Made by a program: the position numbers and the translations under genes. A DNA stretch of 64,000 bases. It comes from JBPBQZ01 sp050955105 (GTDB lineage Bacteria > Pseudomonadota > Gammaproteobacteria > Burkholderiales > Burkholderiaceae). The notes below the pieces were generated by a model. It saw only the letters and a program-made list of their open reading frames with translations. It was not told the origin of the DNA and did no database searches. Location of the stretch: NCBI GenBank assembly GCA_050955105.1, contig JBPBQZ010000088.1, forward strand, positions 3,189 to 67,188. Reading direction: 5' to 3'. The first letter of the stretch is position 1, and every line of letters begins with the position of its first letter. Below, one piece after another: positions 17,262-25,849 of this stretch.

Positions 17262-18272
17262 ATGGATCGTCTCCAAGCCATGCAGGTCTTCACCCGCGTC
17301 GTCGAGAGCAACAGCTTCTCGAAGGCGGCGGAAACGCTCAATCTGCCGCGCGCCTCGGTCAGCAAGATCATCCAGAACCTCGAGTCGACCTTGCGCGTGC
17401 AATTGCTGCAACGAACCACACGCAGCCTTGCGCTCACCGCGGACGGCGCCGCTTACTACGAGCGCTGCGTACGCATCATTGCCGATGTCGAGGAGACCGA
17501 ATCATCGTTGCTGCAAGGCAGCCGGGCACCTCACGGCAAGCTGCGCATCGACATGCCAGGCTCGCTCGGACGGCTGGTGCTACTGCCAGCGCTGCGTGAT
17601 TTTCGCGCGCGTTATCCCGAAATAGATCTGGTGATCGGTCTGGGCGACAAACCGGTCGATCTGGTGCAGGAAGGCATCGACTGCACGGTGCGCGTCGGCG
17701 CGCTGGAAGATTCCGGGCTAGTAGCGCGTCGCGTCGCGGTGTTCCAGGCGCTCACCTGCGCGAGCGCCGGTTATCTCGAAGAGTTCGGCGTGCCGGAAAC
17801 GCTGGATGACCTGCAGCGTCATGTGGCGGTCAATTATTTTTCGCCCCGCACCGGACGCGTGGTCGATCCAAACTTCGTGGTCGATGGCCAGCCAGTGGAA
17901 ATCAAGATGACGAGCACGGTCTCGGTGAACGATGCCGATGCCTATCTGACCTGTGGCATCGCCGGCTTCGGACTGGTGCAGATTCCGCACTTCATGGCGC
18001 TACCCTATTTGCATCTGGGTGGCTTGGTCGAGGTGTTGCCACAGTGGCGACCGGAGCCGATGCCGATCAGCGTGGTCTATCCGCGCAACCGTCATCTATC
18101 GCCGAAAGTGCGCGTTTTCGTCGATTGGCTGGCCGAGCTGTTCGAGGAATGCCCGCTGATGATGTGCGAGCAAGCGCGCGCCGGCTTGCATGCCTTGCCT
18201 GCCACAGCCATACGCGACGCGGCAGCACGCCCGCCGAGCGAGCACACCTTCCCCGAAGCCGAAACCGTTTGA
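17262..18272 (+). CDS. bpeT: LysR-family regulator, BpeT-like
   Basis: A 336-aa LysR activator. The winged helix is clear in the first 60 residues (MDRLQAMQVFTRVVESNSFSKAAETL..., then SVSKIIQNLE), followed by the two-lobed effector-binding domain. It is divergent from the llpE-bpeE-bpeF-oprC operon, the position of bpeT in B. pseudomallei, where BpeT activates that pump. The ATG at 17262 is preferred to that at 17250 because GGTGA lies 5 nt before it and the family usually begins MDRLQAM. An unusual tail after about residue 300 is alanine- and arginine-rich. Orthology rests on context and family. Confidence 0.88.
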   Translation: MDRLQAMQVFTRVVESNSFSKAAETLNLPRASVSKIIQNLESTLRVQLLQRTTRSLALTADGAAYYERCVRIIADVEETESSLLQGSRAPHGKLRIDMPGSLGRLVLLPALRDFRARYPEIDLVIGLGDKPVDLVQEGIDCTVRVGALEDSGLVARRVAVFQALTCASAGYLEEFGVPETLDDLQRHVAVNYFSPRTGRVVDPNFVVDGQPVEIKMTSTVSVNDADAYLTCGIAGFGLVQIPHFMALPYLHLGGLVEVLPQWRPEPMPISVVYPRNRHLSPKVRVFVDWLAELFEECPLMMCEQARAGLHALPATAIRDAAARPPSEHTFPEAETV

Positions 18273-18288
18273 GTTCAGCAGCTTGAGC

Positions 18289-18310
18289 CGGGGCGCATCT
18301 TTGCGCCCCG
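18289..18310. terminator. Hairpin after bpeT
   Basis: Perfect 9-bp stem (CGGGGCGCA / TGCGCCCCG) with a TCTT loop starts 16 bp after the bpeT stop. No T run follows. Confidence 0.5.
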
Positions 18311-18384
18311 CTTCGCGCCGTACTTAGACCATGTCGTTGATCCGCCCGCTGGCTTATCAGGTCGCGAGGCGGCATGATCGCGGC

Positions 18385-19296
18385 ATGGACACACTCTCTT
18401 CGATCTCCAAGAGCCCTGCCTCACGCGCTGCACGGCAACCGCTCATTGCCGCAGGCGCGGTCGTCTTCACGATTCTCTCGTGGGCGTCCGCTTTCCCATT
18501 CATCCGCATCGGCTTGCAAGGTTTGCCGCCCTTGCAACTCGCCGCGGCGCGTTTCGCCACTGCTGCTGTGCTGGTGATCGCCTGGCTTGCGTGGCGGCGG
18601 CCGCGTCTGCCGGCATGGCGCGACGCCCTGCGCTTGATGCTGTGCGGCTTTCTCGGCATCGCGCTTTATAACGCGCTGCTCAACACCGGCGAGATGACCG
18701 TGACCGCCGGCGCGGCAAGTTTTATCGTCAGTACCATGCCGATCTTCACCGCGGTGCTCGCGGTTGCGCTGCTCGGCGAGCGCTTCAACCGTTGGGTATG
18801 GGCGGGTTCACTGCTTAGTCTTGCCGGCATAGCGGTGATTGCGTACGGTCAGCCGGGCGGCTTGAGGTTCGGCGCGGGTAGCACGCTGATCCTCGGCGCG
18901 GCGCTCTGTTCGGCGAGCTACTTCGTGTTGCAGCGGCGGCTGATTCCGATGTATGGCGCGCTGACATGTACCGCGTACACGCTGCTGACCGGCGCGCTTC
19001 TGCTCACGCCCTGGCTGCCAAGCGCGTTGGGATCTCTCGCCGGCGCGCCGCGCGCCACGTTGCCAGCGGTGTTGGTGCTCGGGGTATTTCCCGCCGCCCT
19101 CGGCTATGCGACGTGGACCTTCGCGCTCGGTTATTTCGGCGCGGCGCGCGCGGCGAATTTTCTCTTTTTGACGCCCGCAGTGGCGACCGCGTTGTCCACA
19201 TGGCTCACGGGCGAGCGGCCAGGTATCGCGACGTTGTGCGGCGGCTTGATGGCGATCGCAGGGGTGGTGTTTGTAGCGTTGCGCGGGCGCAAGTAA
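18385..19296 (+). CDS. EamA/DMT-family transporter
   Basis: A 303-aa inner-membrane exporter of the drug/metabolite transporter superfamily with about ten helices in two EamA repeats. Visible are the first-repeat motif ASAFPFIRIGLQGLPPLQLAAARF and the second-repeat boundary GAALCSASYFVLQRRLIP, with the end helix GGLMAIAGVVFVALRGRK. The start at 18385 (MDTLSS) is chosen over an ATG at 18331, which would add 18 basic residues before the first helix. Relatives export amino acids or nucleosides; the substrate here is unknown. It stands alone on the plus strand after the bpeT hairpin. Confidence 0.88.
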   Translation: MDTLSSISKSPASRAARQPLIAAGAVVFTILSWASAFPFIRIGLQGLPPLQLAAARFATAAVLVIAWLAWRRPRLPAWRDALRLMLCGFLGIALYNALLNTGEMTVTAGAASFIVSTMPIFTAVLAVALLGERFNRWVWAGSLLSLAGIAVIAYGQPGGLRFGAGSTLILGAALCSASYFVLQRRLIPMYGALTCTAYTLLTGALLLTPWLPSALGSLAGAPRATLPAVLVLGVFPAALGYATWTFALGYFGAARAANFLFLTPAVATALSTWLTGERPGIATLCGGLMAIAGVVFVALRGRK

Positions 19297-19465
19297 GCTT
19301 GGCAACCGATTTAATAGCAGACAAACATCGGTGGGCTGTTCAGGTGCGTTGCGCCAGCAGGGAGCCGATCGGCCACGCCGCAGCGACATCGCGTAAAATG
19401 CTTGCGCCCGTGAGCTTATGTTTCGCCTGAATTTCCTCTCCATCGCTCGTCCCATCACCTGCCCC

Positions 19466-20008
19466 ATGACCTCTTCAATCAATCCCATCCAAAGCATGGA
19501 AGATCCGGCTGACGCCGTTGTCACACACGAAAGCCGCCTATGGCGTGACAAGGGATGGACGTGCCGTGTGATCAAGAACGAAGATGATGACGGATGGGCC
19601 GTCGAGATGACAAAGGACGGCGAGGCTGCCCCCGCACTCGTTGGCCCATGGACAATGGGGCGGGACAAGAAAAATCCGAAGCCGCTGGACACATCCGCAT
19701 TCAGTACGCTTGTGAAAACTGCATCCGAAGTGCGACGCCGGCATGAACAGCAATTGCACGCAATGCTGCACAAGCAGGTCTGGGTCGACGCGGCTGACGA
19801 TCGCATTAGCGTGACGCTCGATATCACGCCTGACGAAGATGACCCCTATGCGATGCTTGCCGCCGAAAACTCTGCTGGCGAATTGCTTGCGCGCATCCGC
19901 GTGACGCCGGCATTCAAGCTCAACGCTCGCAGCGCTGCGCAGTGGATCGAAAGCGGTTACGCTGTCGCCAGTGTCACTGCTCCGGCAAAGCGTAGCGCGG
20001 CAGACTGA
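19466..20008 (+). CDS. Conserved hypothetical protein
   Basis: A 180-aa soluble protein without a recognised domain. The core runs from HESRLWRDKGWTCRVIKNEDDDGWAVEM through GPWTMGRDKKNPKPLD and TASEVRRRHEQQLHAML to DEDDPYAMLAAENSAGELLARIRV. The tract PWTMGRDKKNPKPLD is one I associate with Burkholderia hypothetical proteins, but that is memory, not a search. Start is uncertain: ATG codons at 19418, 19466 and 19496 are all in frame and none has a clear ribosome binding site; the conserved part begins just after 19496. Its 3' end overlaps the convergent sensor kinase by 35 bp. Confidence 0.72.
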   Translation: MTSSINPIQSMEDPADAVVTHESRLWRDKGWTCRVIKNEDDDGWAVEMTKDGEAAPALVGPWTMGRDKKNPKPLDTSAFSTLVKTASEVRRRHEQQLHAMLHKQVWVDAADDRISVTLDITPDEDDPYAMLAAENSAGELLARIRVTPAFKLNARSAAQWIESGYAVASVTAPAKRSAAD

Positions 20009-21110
20009 TGGTGAAGACGCACCCCGTAGCCGGAATGTCGCGGACAGTTAGATGTCCAGCGCTTGCTTCGACACTGCGCCGTGCAATCGAAAGACCCAGT
20101 CCCAGTCCGGTCCGATCGACGCCATTCTGCCGAAACGGCTGGAACATGGTTTCGACGTCATCGACCGATAAACCGCCGCAGTGGTCCTTGACGTCGATCA
20201 AAATTCGATCTCCTACTGCGTAAGCATCCAGTGTTACCCCGGTATGGGGCCGGGTGAATTTAAAAGCGTTTTGTAGCAAATTTCCGAGCGCGGAGAACAG
20301 GAGGTCACGGCTTGCAGAGACAGCAAGTCTTGCGTCAACTTCAGAGGTCGTGAAGTCACATCCATGAGCCCGAGCCGCAAGCGCCGCCGTCTCTTTGATC
20401 TCGGAAATAAAATCGGCGACAGAGAAAATTTGGCGCGCTGCTGCAACGCCAGCAGACAGCCGCACGTCAGCCAGGGACTGGTCGATCAAATCGCGCAGGC
20501 CCGTCAAGCTGCGTTCAAGCACCGACCCGGTCGCACCCGTTAAACTCAAATTCCCAGTTCTCGCCGCGCTGAAAGCAAGCGTCGCCGTTTGTAGAAAATT
20601 GCGTAGCTCGTGCGCAAAGAATCCCATTCGCTGATTCATCTCCAATGCCTGCCGGTCGGCGGACGCTGTATCGCGTTGATAACTGAACTCGGTCACCGCA
20701 TCCGCGATGGCGTTGTCCAGGCAGCGATTGAGCGTTCGGAACTCGTCTATCTCGAACGGCGCGTCGCGCTCATAAGCGAGATCAGTAATGGCCTGGCACA
20801 GATCACCGTAATCGTGAACGACTTGATCGACAGAATAGCCGAGATCGAGCAGCTGCCGTCCATGTTGCGCGGCAGAGATACCAATCGCTGAGAATGAGAC
20901 TACACCGCTGGCCGGACCGGAAATTCGCCGGCTGTCCAACGGCTCGTCTGTTTGTTCGACGCGCAGCGTCTGGATCAGTTGATCTAAGAAAAGCGGGACG
21001 CCATTCTGTATTTGCCCGTTGGTAGCACTACGAGCGGGCCGGTGAGCCACCTTTATCCGGCACCTGTCGATAAGATCGTCGCGGTTATTCGAAAGGAATT
21101 CATGCATCAT
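19974..21110 (-). CDS. Sensor histidine kinase with RsbRD-like N-terminal domain
   Basis: A 378-aa soluble kinase with no membrane helix. Residues 1-150 resemble the RsbT co-antagonist RsbRD N-terminal domain (FLSNNRDDLIDRCRIKV, VVHDYGDLCQAITDLA). The dimerisation/phosphoacceptor helix has FAHELRNFLQT with His167; the ATPase part has the N box NLLQNAFKF (277-285), DHCGGL (309-314) and GLGLGLSIA (335-343). So it is a complete HATPase kinase with cytoplasmic sensing. No response regulator is adjacent, so it is an orphan. GAAAGGAATTC lies upstream but at long spacing from the paired ATG codons at 21110/21107. It overlaps the convergent hypothetical gene. Confidence 0.88.
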   Translation of the reverse strand: MMHEFLSNNRDDLIDRCRIKVAHRPARSATNGQIQNGVPLFLDQLIQTLRVEQTDEPLDSRRISGPASGVVSFSAIGISAAQHGRQLLDLGYSVDQVVHDYGDLCQAITDLAYERDAPFEIDEFRTLNRCLDNAIADAVTEFSYQRDTASADRQALEMNQRMGFFAHELRNFLQTATLAFSAARTGNLSLTGATGSVLERSLTGLRDLIDQSLADVRLSAGVAAARQIFSVADFISEIKETAALAARAHGCDFTTSEVDARLAVSASRDLLFSALGNLLQNAFKFTRPHTGVTLDAYAVGDRILIDVKDHCGGLSVDDVETMFQPFRQNGVDRTGLGLGLSIARRSVEASAGHLTVRDIPATGCVFTISLPRYALPEQ

Positions 21111-21289
21111 GGCGCTGTACCCCGTTTAAAGACTGCACGTGGCCGACCGCTTTTCGGTCTCGACCGATCGCTTGCCCGCGCGATCCGCTCTTCGCTCATG
21201 ATGACAGGTGCTTCAATGTACACCTTTTCTTATAGCGGGAAGAATGTCGCGCACTCCGTCACGGGGTTGGAATTTGGTTGGATTCAGCG

Positions 21290-22573
21290 CTAAGCCGGGT
21301 CGGCCTGCGTCACCTTGCCAAACGCCCCATCCTGCTTCAACGCACGAATCCGCTCTTCCGAGAACCCCAGCACATCAGTCAGCACCTCAACCGTATGCTC
21401 ACCCAGCGCCGGCGCCGCGATTGGGTCCACCGCCGGCGTCTTCGACAAGCGTATCGTCGAATTCAGATTCGGCACCCAGCCCGCATCCGGGTGCGGAATG
21501 CGGCTGACCAGATCACGTGAGCGCGCTTCGTCGGAAGACAACGCATCATTCAACGATCTAACTTCGCCATGCGGTACTAAGGCCGCGCGCAACTTCGGCT
21601 GCCAGTAAGACCACGGATGTTCGGCGAATGCATCGTTCAACACCTTGAACAGGAAGTCACGATGATTGATGCGATTGCCGCGGTCGAGCAAGACTGGATC
21701 CGTCGCAATATCAGGTCGCCCCAACACCTCGTCGAACAGCCTCACGAAGATCTTGTTATTGCCTGAATTGAGATAGAAATGCTTGTCGCTAGCCTTGAAC
21801 ACACCAGACGGACAGGTGTCAGGGCTGGTATTGCCGAAACGCTGATATTCCTGTCCGGCCGCCATGTTCTGCATGGCGGCGAAACCCGTCATCAATAACG
21901 CGTTGTCGAACAGCGCCAGTTCCACCAACTGTCCCTCGCCGGAGCGCTCGCGTGCCAACAACGCGAGCAAGATCGCATTGCTCGCCATCATCGCCGTGCC
22001 GATGTCCATCACCGGCGCACCGGCGCGCACGCCCACTCGATCCGGATACCCGTTCATGTGGATAAAGCCGCTTTCGGCCTGCGCGATCGGATCGAAACCC
22101 AGGCGGTCGGCGTAAGGGCCCGAACGGCCATAGGCGGATACCGTGCAGAATATGAGACGCGGGTTCAGCGCCCGACAGGTCTCATAACCCAGGCCCAGGC
22201 GCTCCATCACGCCGGTCGAGAAGTTCTCGACCACCACGTCAGCCGTCGCGATCAACTCTTTCACCACCGCAATGCCCGCCGGCGATTTCAAATCGATGGC
22301 CACGCTCTTCTTGTTGCGGTTACACCAGAGATACGGGATGCCTTGCAAAGGCATCGATGCATCGAGCGGCGGGTAATGCCGGAAGTCATCGCCCTTGCCC
22401 GGCGTTTCTATCTTGAAAACGTCGGCGCCGAAATCCGCCAGCAGCATGGTCGCCAGTGGCCCGGCAATAAAGTGGCTGAAATCGACGACCTTGAGCCCGT
22501 TCAAGGGCGACGGCGCGCTCGCCGCACGCGGTTTGTGTTCGGGGAACGACTGGATCTTGTCAGGCTTGAGCAT
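21290..22573 (-). CDS. Class III CoA-transferase (CaiB/Frc family)
   Basis: A 427-aa enzyme transferring CoA between carboxylic acids. Motifs: GLKVVDFSHFIAGPLATMLLADFGADV at the N-terminus (start of the interlocked-ring fold), ENFSTGVMERLGLGYE, SAYGRSGPYADRLGFDP, and the catalytic Asp expected in GAPVMDIGTAMMA (Asp190). The start at 22573 gives the canonical N-terminus; an open frame continues 306 bp further up over the MaoC gene in another phase and is rejected. It is the last gene of the minus-strand catabolic cluster and probably activates the acid substrate as its CoA thioester. Confidence 0.92.
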   Translation of the reverse strand: MLKPDKIQSFPEHKPRAASAPSPLNGLKVVDFSHFIAGPLATMLLADFGADVFKIETPGKGDDFRHYPPLDASMPLQGIPYLWCNRNKKSVAIDLKSPAGIAVVKELIATADVVVENFSTGVMERLGLGYETCRALNPRLIFCTVSAYGRSGPYADRLGFDPIAQAESGFIHMNGYPDRVGVRAGAPVMDIGTAMMASNAILLALLARERSGEGQLVELALFDNALLMTGFAAMQNMAAGQEYQRFGNTSPDTCPSGVFKASDKHFYLNSGNNKIFVRLFDEVLGRPDIATDPVLLDRGNRINHRDFLFKVLNDAFAEHPWSYWQPKLRAALVPHGEVRSLNDALSSDEARSRDLVSRIPHPDAGWVPNLNSTIRLSKTPAVDPIAAPALGEHTVEVLTDVLGFSEERIRALKQDGAFGKVTQADPA

Positions 22574-22596
22574 CGGTTCGACTCGAGATAACTGAT

Positions 22597-23073
22597 TTAT
22601 GAGTGGCTGAGTTGCGCGGGCGCCGCCGCGAACGCCTTGGCAGCCTGGCGCCGCGGCAAGGTCACCACCACTTGGCCTGGGCCAACCGTAATGCCGGCGG
22701 CAGTGCTCGACGAGATTTCGAGTTCGGCGAAGCCCTGCGCGTCTTCTTCCCACACGCGCGTCACGCGTCCGCTGATCAGCACGGTATCTTCCGGCGTGTT
22801 GAAACGCCGCATCGCAAAGCCGTGAATACTGCGGATGGCGCCGGCATGGCCGATGAATTGCCGAATACAGCGCTCCCACATGCCTTGCAGGAAATAAGTA
22901 TTCGCATACATATCGGGCGCGCCGCTCGCTTTCGCAAACGCCGGATTATGGTGAATCGAATTGAAATCGCGATTCGCGCCGGCCGCCATCACCATCCGAT
23001 AAGTGCTCAACGGAAAAGCTACCGGTGCCAGTTCATCGCCTACTTGAAGATCTTCCCACTGCCGCTGCGTCAT
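22597..23073 (-). CDS. MaoC-like (R)-hydratase subunit
   Basis: A 158-aa single hot-dog domain. The hydratase-2 motif is intact: YRMVMAAGANRDFNSIHHNPAFA carries Asp36 and His41 at the spacing used by (R)-specific enoyl-CoA hydratases. It overlaps the preceding 190-aa hot-dog gene by the tetranucleotide ATGA, strongly suggesting a two-subunit enzyme like the ChsH1/ChsH2 type, with this subunit catalytic. Expected reaction: hydration of an enoyl-CoA, or the reverse, in the cluster's CoA-thioester pathway. Confidence 0.85.
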   Translation of the reverse strand: MTQRQWEDLQVGDELAPVAFPLSTYRMVMAAGANRDFNSIHHNPAFAKASGAPDMYANTYFLQGMWERCIRQFIGHAGAIRSIHGFAMRRFNTPEDTVLISGRVTRVWEEDAQGFAELEISSSTAAGITVGPGQVVVTLPRRQAAKAFAAAPAQLSHS

Positions 23074-23642
23074 CGCGTTTCACCTCGATGCGGGTTATAG
23101 CGAAAAAATGTCGTACTGAGCCGCGCCAGGCATTCGAAGCGCTGGTTGACGATTTCCGTCTGCCAGATAACGAATGCGCCACGCCCCAGCTTCGTCTCCT
23201 TCGGGGTACAGCCAAGCAATTTTGCGCCTCTACGACACAAGCGATCGCCCAATAACGCGGGCTTGATGAAATCCGCATCCGAACTCACCGCCAGAAATTT
23301 GGCTGTGGGTGGTTCCAGGCCGCTGAATATGCCGGCCACATGCGTGTGCAGCGGTTGTACGTCGCGACCGGCTTCGGCGAACAAGGCTTCGCCGGGAGTC
23401 CACATCAACGGCATCGCGAAACTCGCCAGCGCGGTAAATGGCACGACGACATCTGCATAACCATGTTGCCGCGCCGCAGTGGCATCGTAATGCAGCGCGC
23501 AATCGAATTCCAGCGGCTCCAAATAGCGTTTCAACGCAGTCAATTCGATCGGCTCACCGAATATCGACGGCCGATCGGCGCCAAAGTCACGGCCGATTGC
23601 TGCGACCATGCGGTCCCAACCGCGGATCCATTGCTCTGCCAT
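23070..23642 (-). CDS. FAS1-type / MaoC N-terminal-like dehydratase subunit
   Basis: A 190-aa hot-dog protein resembling the non-catalytic half of MaoC-type dehydratases. It has LEFDCALHYDATAARQHGYADVVVPFTALASF, where the region corresponding to the hydratase motif lacks the usual D-x4-H arrangement, so it likely supplies the substrate tunnel. The later segment EIVNQRFECLARLSTTFFRYNP is typical of the FAS1-like dehydratase end. It is coupled by a 4-bp overlap to the catalytic MaoC gene downstream. A clear ribosome binding site is not seen. Confidence 0.78.
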   Translation of the reverse strand: MAEQWIRGWDRMVAAIGRDFGADRPSIFGEPIELTALKRYLEPLEFDCALHYDATAARQHGYADVVVPFTALASFAMPLMWTPGEALFAEAGRDVQPLHTHVAGIFSGLEPPTAKFLAVSSDADFIKPALLGDRLCRRGAKLLGCTPKETKLGRGAFVIWQTEIVNQRFECLARLSTTFFRYNPHRGETR

Positions 23643-23739
23643 AAACGCGTTTCAGCCAAATACGATGGTAATGATGGCGCTATGGTACGCCATGCGAATT
23701 TTTGATCCGCAATGCGAATCGCTATTCTACCGGCGCATT

Positions 23740-24450
23740 TCAATAATCGTCCAGCCGCTGCACCACGGTGGCATCGATCTGCATCGTGCTGTTCAAGCGC
23801 AGCAAGGTGCGGCCGTCTTCCTTCAACGGTATGCGTTCTTCGGAAGAGTAAGCCTTCTGCATCGCTGCCTCGTCGGCAAAACATAACCCCGCCAGACCAT
23901 CGATCGGCAATTGTTCACGCGATACTTCCGCGCCATCGGCACCATAACGCTCGGTCACCAACTGCTGGGTATAACCGTCGACATGTGGCATTTTCTTGAC
24001 GAAATCAGCGTGCCGGCCAAACCAATCACTACGAAACGTAGCCTGGTCGGCGGCCGCGCGTCCCAGCAGCATCACACGTTTGAAACCGCCCTTTTGCGCG
24101 CCGTTGTGCAGCGCAATCGGAATATTCGGCTCGGCGTCCAGCCAGAACATCAACTTGCCGTCGGGCAGCAGCTTTTCGATGTTCGTAACCGTGCGGCGCC
24201 GCACCGAAGCGGTGGCCGGCGCGCCCTTCAAATACACCTCGAGGATATAGTCGATATCGCCGACATTGGGCAGCACATCGGTCGGCGCTTTGTCGTCGGA
24301 CATCGAGTCGGTCGGAATATGCCGGACCACGCGATTCACGTGAACGCTTTCGACGTTTTGAAGATCGCCCAGCAGGCCGCGCAACTGCCCTTTCAACTCG
24401 GCATGCTTGCCGGAACCGTTGCCGGCAATGGCCAGTATGGTGAGGAACAT
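23740..24450 (-). CDS. EthD-like dimeric alpha/beta-barrel protein
   Basis: A 236-aa protein that looks like two dimeric alpha/beta-barrel repeats of the EthD/Dabb kind. The second repeat contains FRSDWFGRHADFVKKMPHVDGYTQQLV, which matches the conserved HADFVKKMP-type signature of EthD domains, followed by DGLAGLCFADEAAMQKAYSSEE. Related proteins accompany ring-modifying catabolic enzymes, for example in ether or aromatic degradation, and may act as isomerase, cyclase or chaperone. The start at 24450 follows GGAAA at 5 nt; a GTG four codons upstream is the alternative. It lies between the binding-protein gene and the MaoC pair. Confidence 0.72.
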   Translation of the reverse strand: MFLTILAIAGNGSGKHAELKGQLRGLLGDLQNVESVHVNRVVRHIPTDSMSDDKAPTDVLPNVGDIDYILEVYLKGAPATASVRRRTVTNIEKLLPDGKLMFWLDAEPNIPIALHNGAQKGGFKRVMLLGRAAADQATFRSDWFGRHADFVKKMPHVDGYTQQLVTERYGADGAEVSREQLPIDGLAGLCFADEAAMQKAYSSEERIPLKEDGRTLLRLNSTMQIDATVVQRLDDY

Positions 24451-24541
24451 ATTGTTTTCCACAAAACGGGTTTGAGTAGATTCCCCGTAACAGGGAAACT
24501 GATGGCGCGAGCGTAAGCCGTTGCCATCAGCAAAAATCGAC

Positions 24542-25744
24542 TTACATTTTACAAAGCGGCGAAGCCGGCGGATAAATACTGGGACTGAAGGTGCGCTCGA
24601 TCACCGGACGCAACACTCCATTCACGGTTTTAACCACGCCGACGTAATTCGGAATTTCCAGCTGGTTATCTTTACGAACCTTCGATGAGCCGTAGATGGT
24701 CTCGACGGTACTGCCGGTCAATGCCTTGGCAATATCGCCCGGTTTGACGCTATGCGCCTTGCGCACGCCGTCGAACATCACTTCCATGCCGGCATAGACT
24801 TCGCCTTCGTTATCGGTCGGCAAGCGATTGAATTTCTTTTGCCATGCGGCCACGAACGCCTTATTGCGTGGCGTATCGATTTCCGGACCGTAACCCAGAT
24901 TGCCTTGTATGCCCGCGGTCGCATCGCCGGTCGCCTGCACCACATAATTCATGATCATTGCATGGCCGATAATGCGTTTGCTTTTCAGCAAGCCATATTG
25001 CTGCGCTTGCTTCACAAACGCGATCAGATCGCGGCCGACCAGCGCCACCCATACCGCTTGTGCCTTCGATGCCTTCAACTGCGCAATATACGGCGAGAAA
25101 TCCGAGGTGTTCAATGGCGCGTAAAGACTCAGGTCAACACTCTTGCCAAGCGCCTTGGCGGTCTTGTTGAACGATTCCCCCGAATCGCGCCCCCAGACGA
25201 AATCACCGGCCAGCACGTCGAAATTGGTTTCCTTGAAGTCTTTCGCCCATTGCTGAATCATCGCCAGATCCATCGAATCGGACTGGTCGGTGCGGAAACT
25301 GCGCGGCTTGCAGCTGTCGCCGGTGAGCTTGTCCGACTTGGCCAGCGTCGCGAAATTGATCGCATCCCAGCGATCCAGATTCTGTGCGATGGCCAGATTG
25401 ATGCCCGACGCGACCGAACCGATCAGCAGGTTGTAGCCGCCCCGCGCCAGTTTCTCGGCAACCCGACGCCCCGCTTCCGGCGTGCCTTCATCGTCGCCCA
25501 CTTGCGACAAGACTTTGCGTCCGTCCACGCCGCCGTTGGCATTGGCTTCGTCGATGGCGAATTGAATTGCGCGCTGCGCCTCTTCGCCTTGCTGCTGCTC
25601 CACGCCGGATTGCGACGTGACGATGCCAACCCGCACTGGGTCCTTGCTTTGTGCGCTGGCAGCGCACGGCAGCGCCGCGCAAACCGCAGCGAGCGTGCTG
25701 ATTTTCAAGATGGCCAGCGTGCGCTGGAAGTTGGTTGCAGTCAT
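24542..25744 (-). CDS. Branched-chain-type ABC transporter substrate-binding protein
   Basis: A 400-aa periplasmic binding protein of the LivJ/LivK (Peripla_BP_6) class. It has a signal peptide cleaved after CAASAQ, then VRVGIVTSQSG, the INFATLAKSDKLTG and SFRTDQSDSMDL segments of the first lobe and PNYVGVVKTVNG near the end. GGAG lies 5-8 nt before the ATG; an upstream codon at 25780 is not needed. It is clustered with two Liv permeases and two ATPases, giving a complete importer. Members in catabolic operons bind aromatic or other carboxylates rather than amino acids, which fits its neighbours. Confidence 0.92.
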   Translation of the reverse strand: MTATNFQRTLAILKISTLAAVCAALPCAASAQSKDPVRVGIVTSQSGVEQQQGEEAQRAIQFAIDEANANGGVDGRKVLSQVGDDEGTPEAGRRVAEKLARGGYNLLIGSVASGINLAIAQNLDRWDAINFATLAKSDKLTGDSCKPRSFRTDQSDSMDLAMIQQWAKDFKETNFDVLAGDFVWGRDSGESFNKTAKALGKSVDLSLYAPLNTSDFSPYIAQLKASKAQAVWVALVGRDLIAFVKQAQQYGLLKSKRIIGHAMIMNYVVQATGDATAGIQGNLGYGPEIDTPRNKAFVAAWQKKFNRLPTDNEGEVYAGMEVMFDGVRKAHSVKPGDIAKALTGSTVETIYGSSKVRKDNQLEIPNYVGVVKTVNGVLRPVIERTFSPSIYPPASPLCKM

Positions 25745-25849
25745 TGTCTCCGTCTCCTTTTTTTTGAGAGAGCCGGACATCGATAATCAAGCCGACTCTC
25801 GTGGCGGACATGGCACGCAAGCGGCCGCGTCCGCGGTGAAACCACACTG

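Noticed and set aside
22574..22879. Upstream extension of the CoA-transferase gene
   Set aside because: It overlaps the MaoC gene in a different phase; residues have no family similarity, and MLKPDK at 22573 fits the fold.
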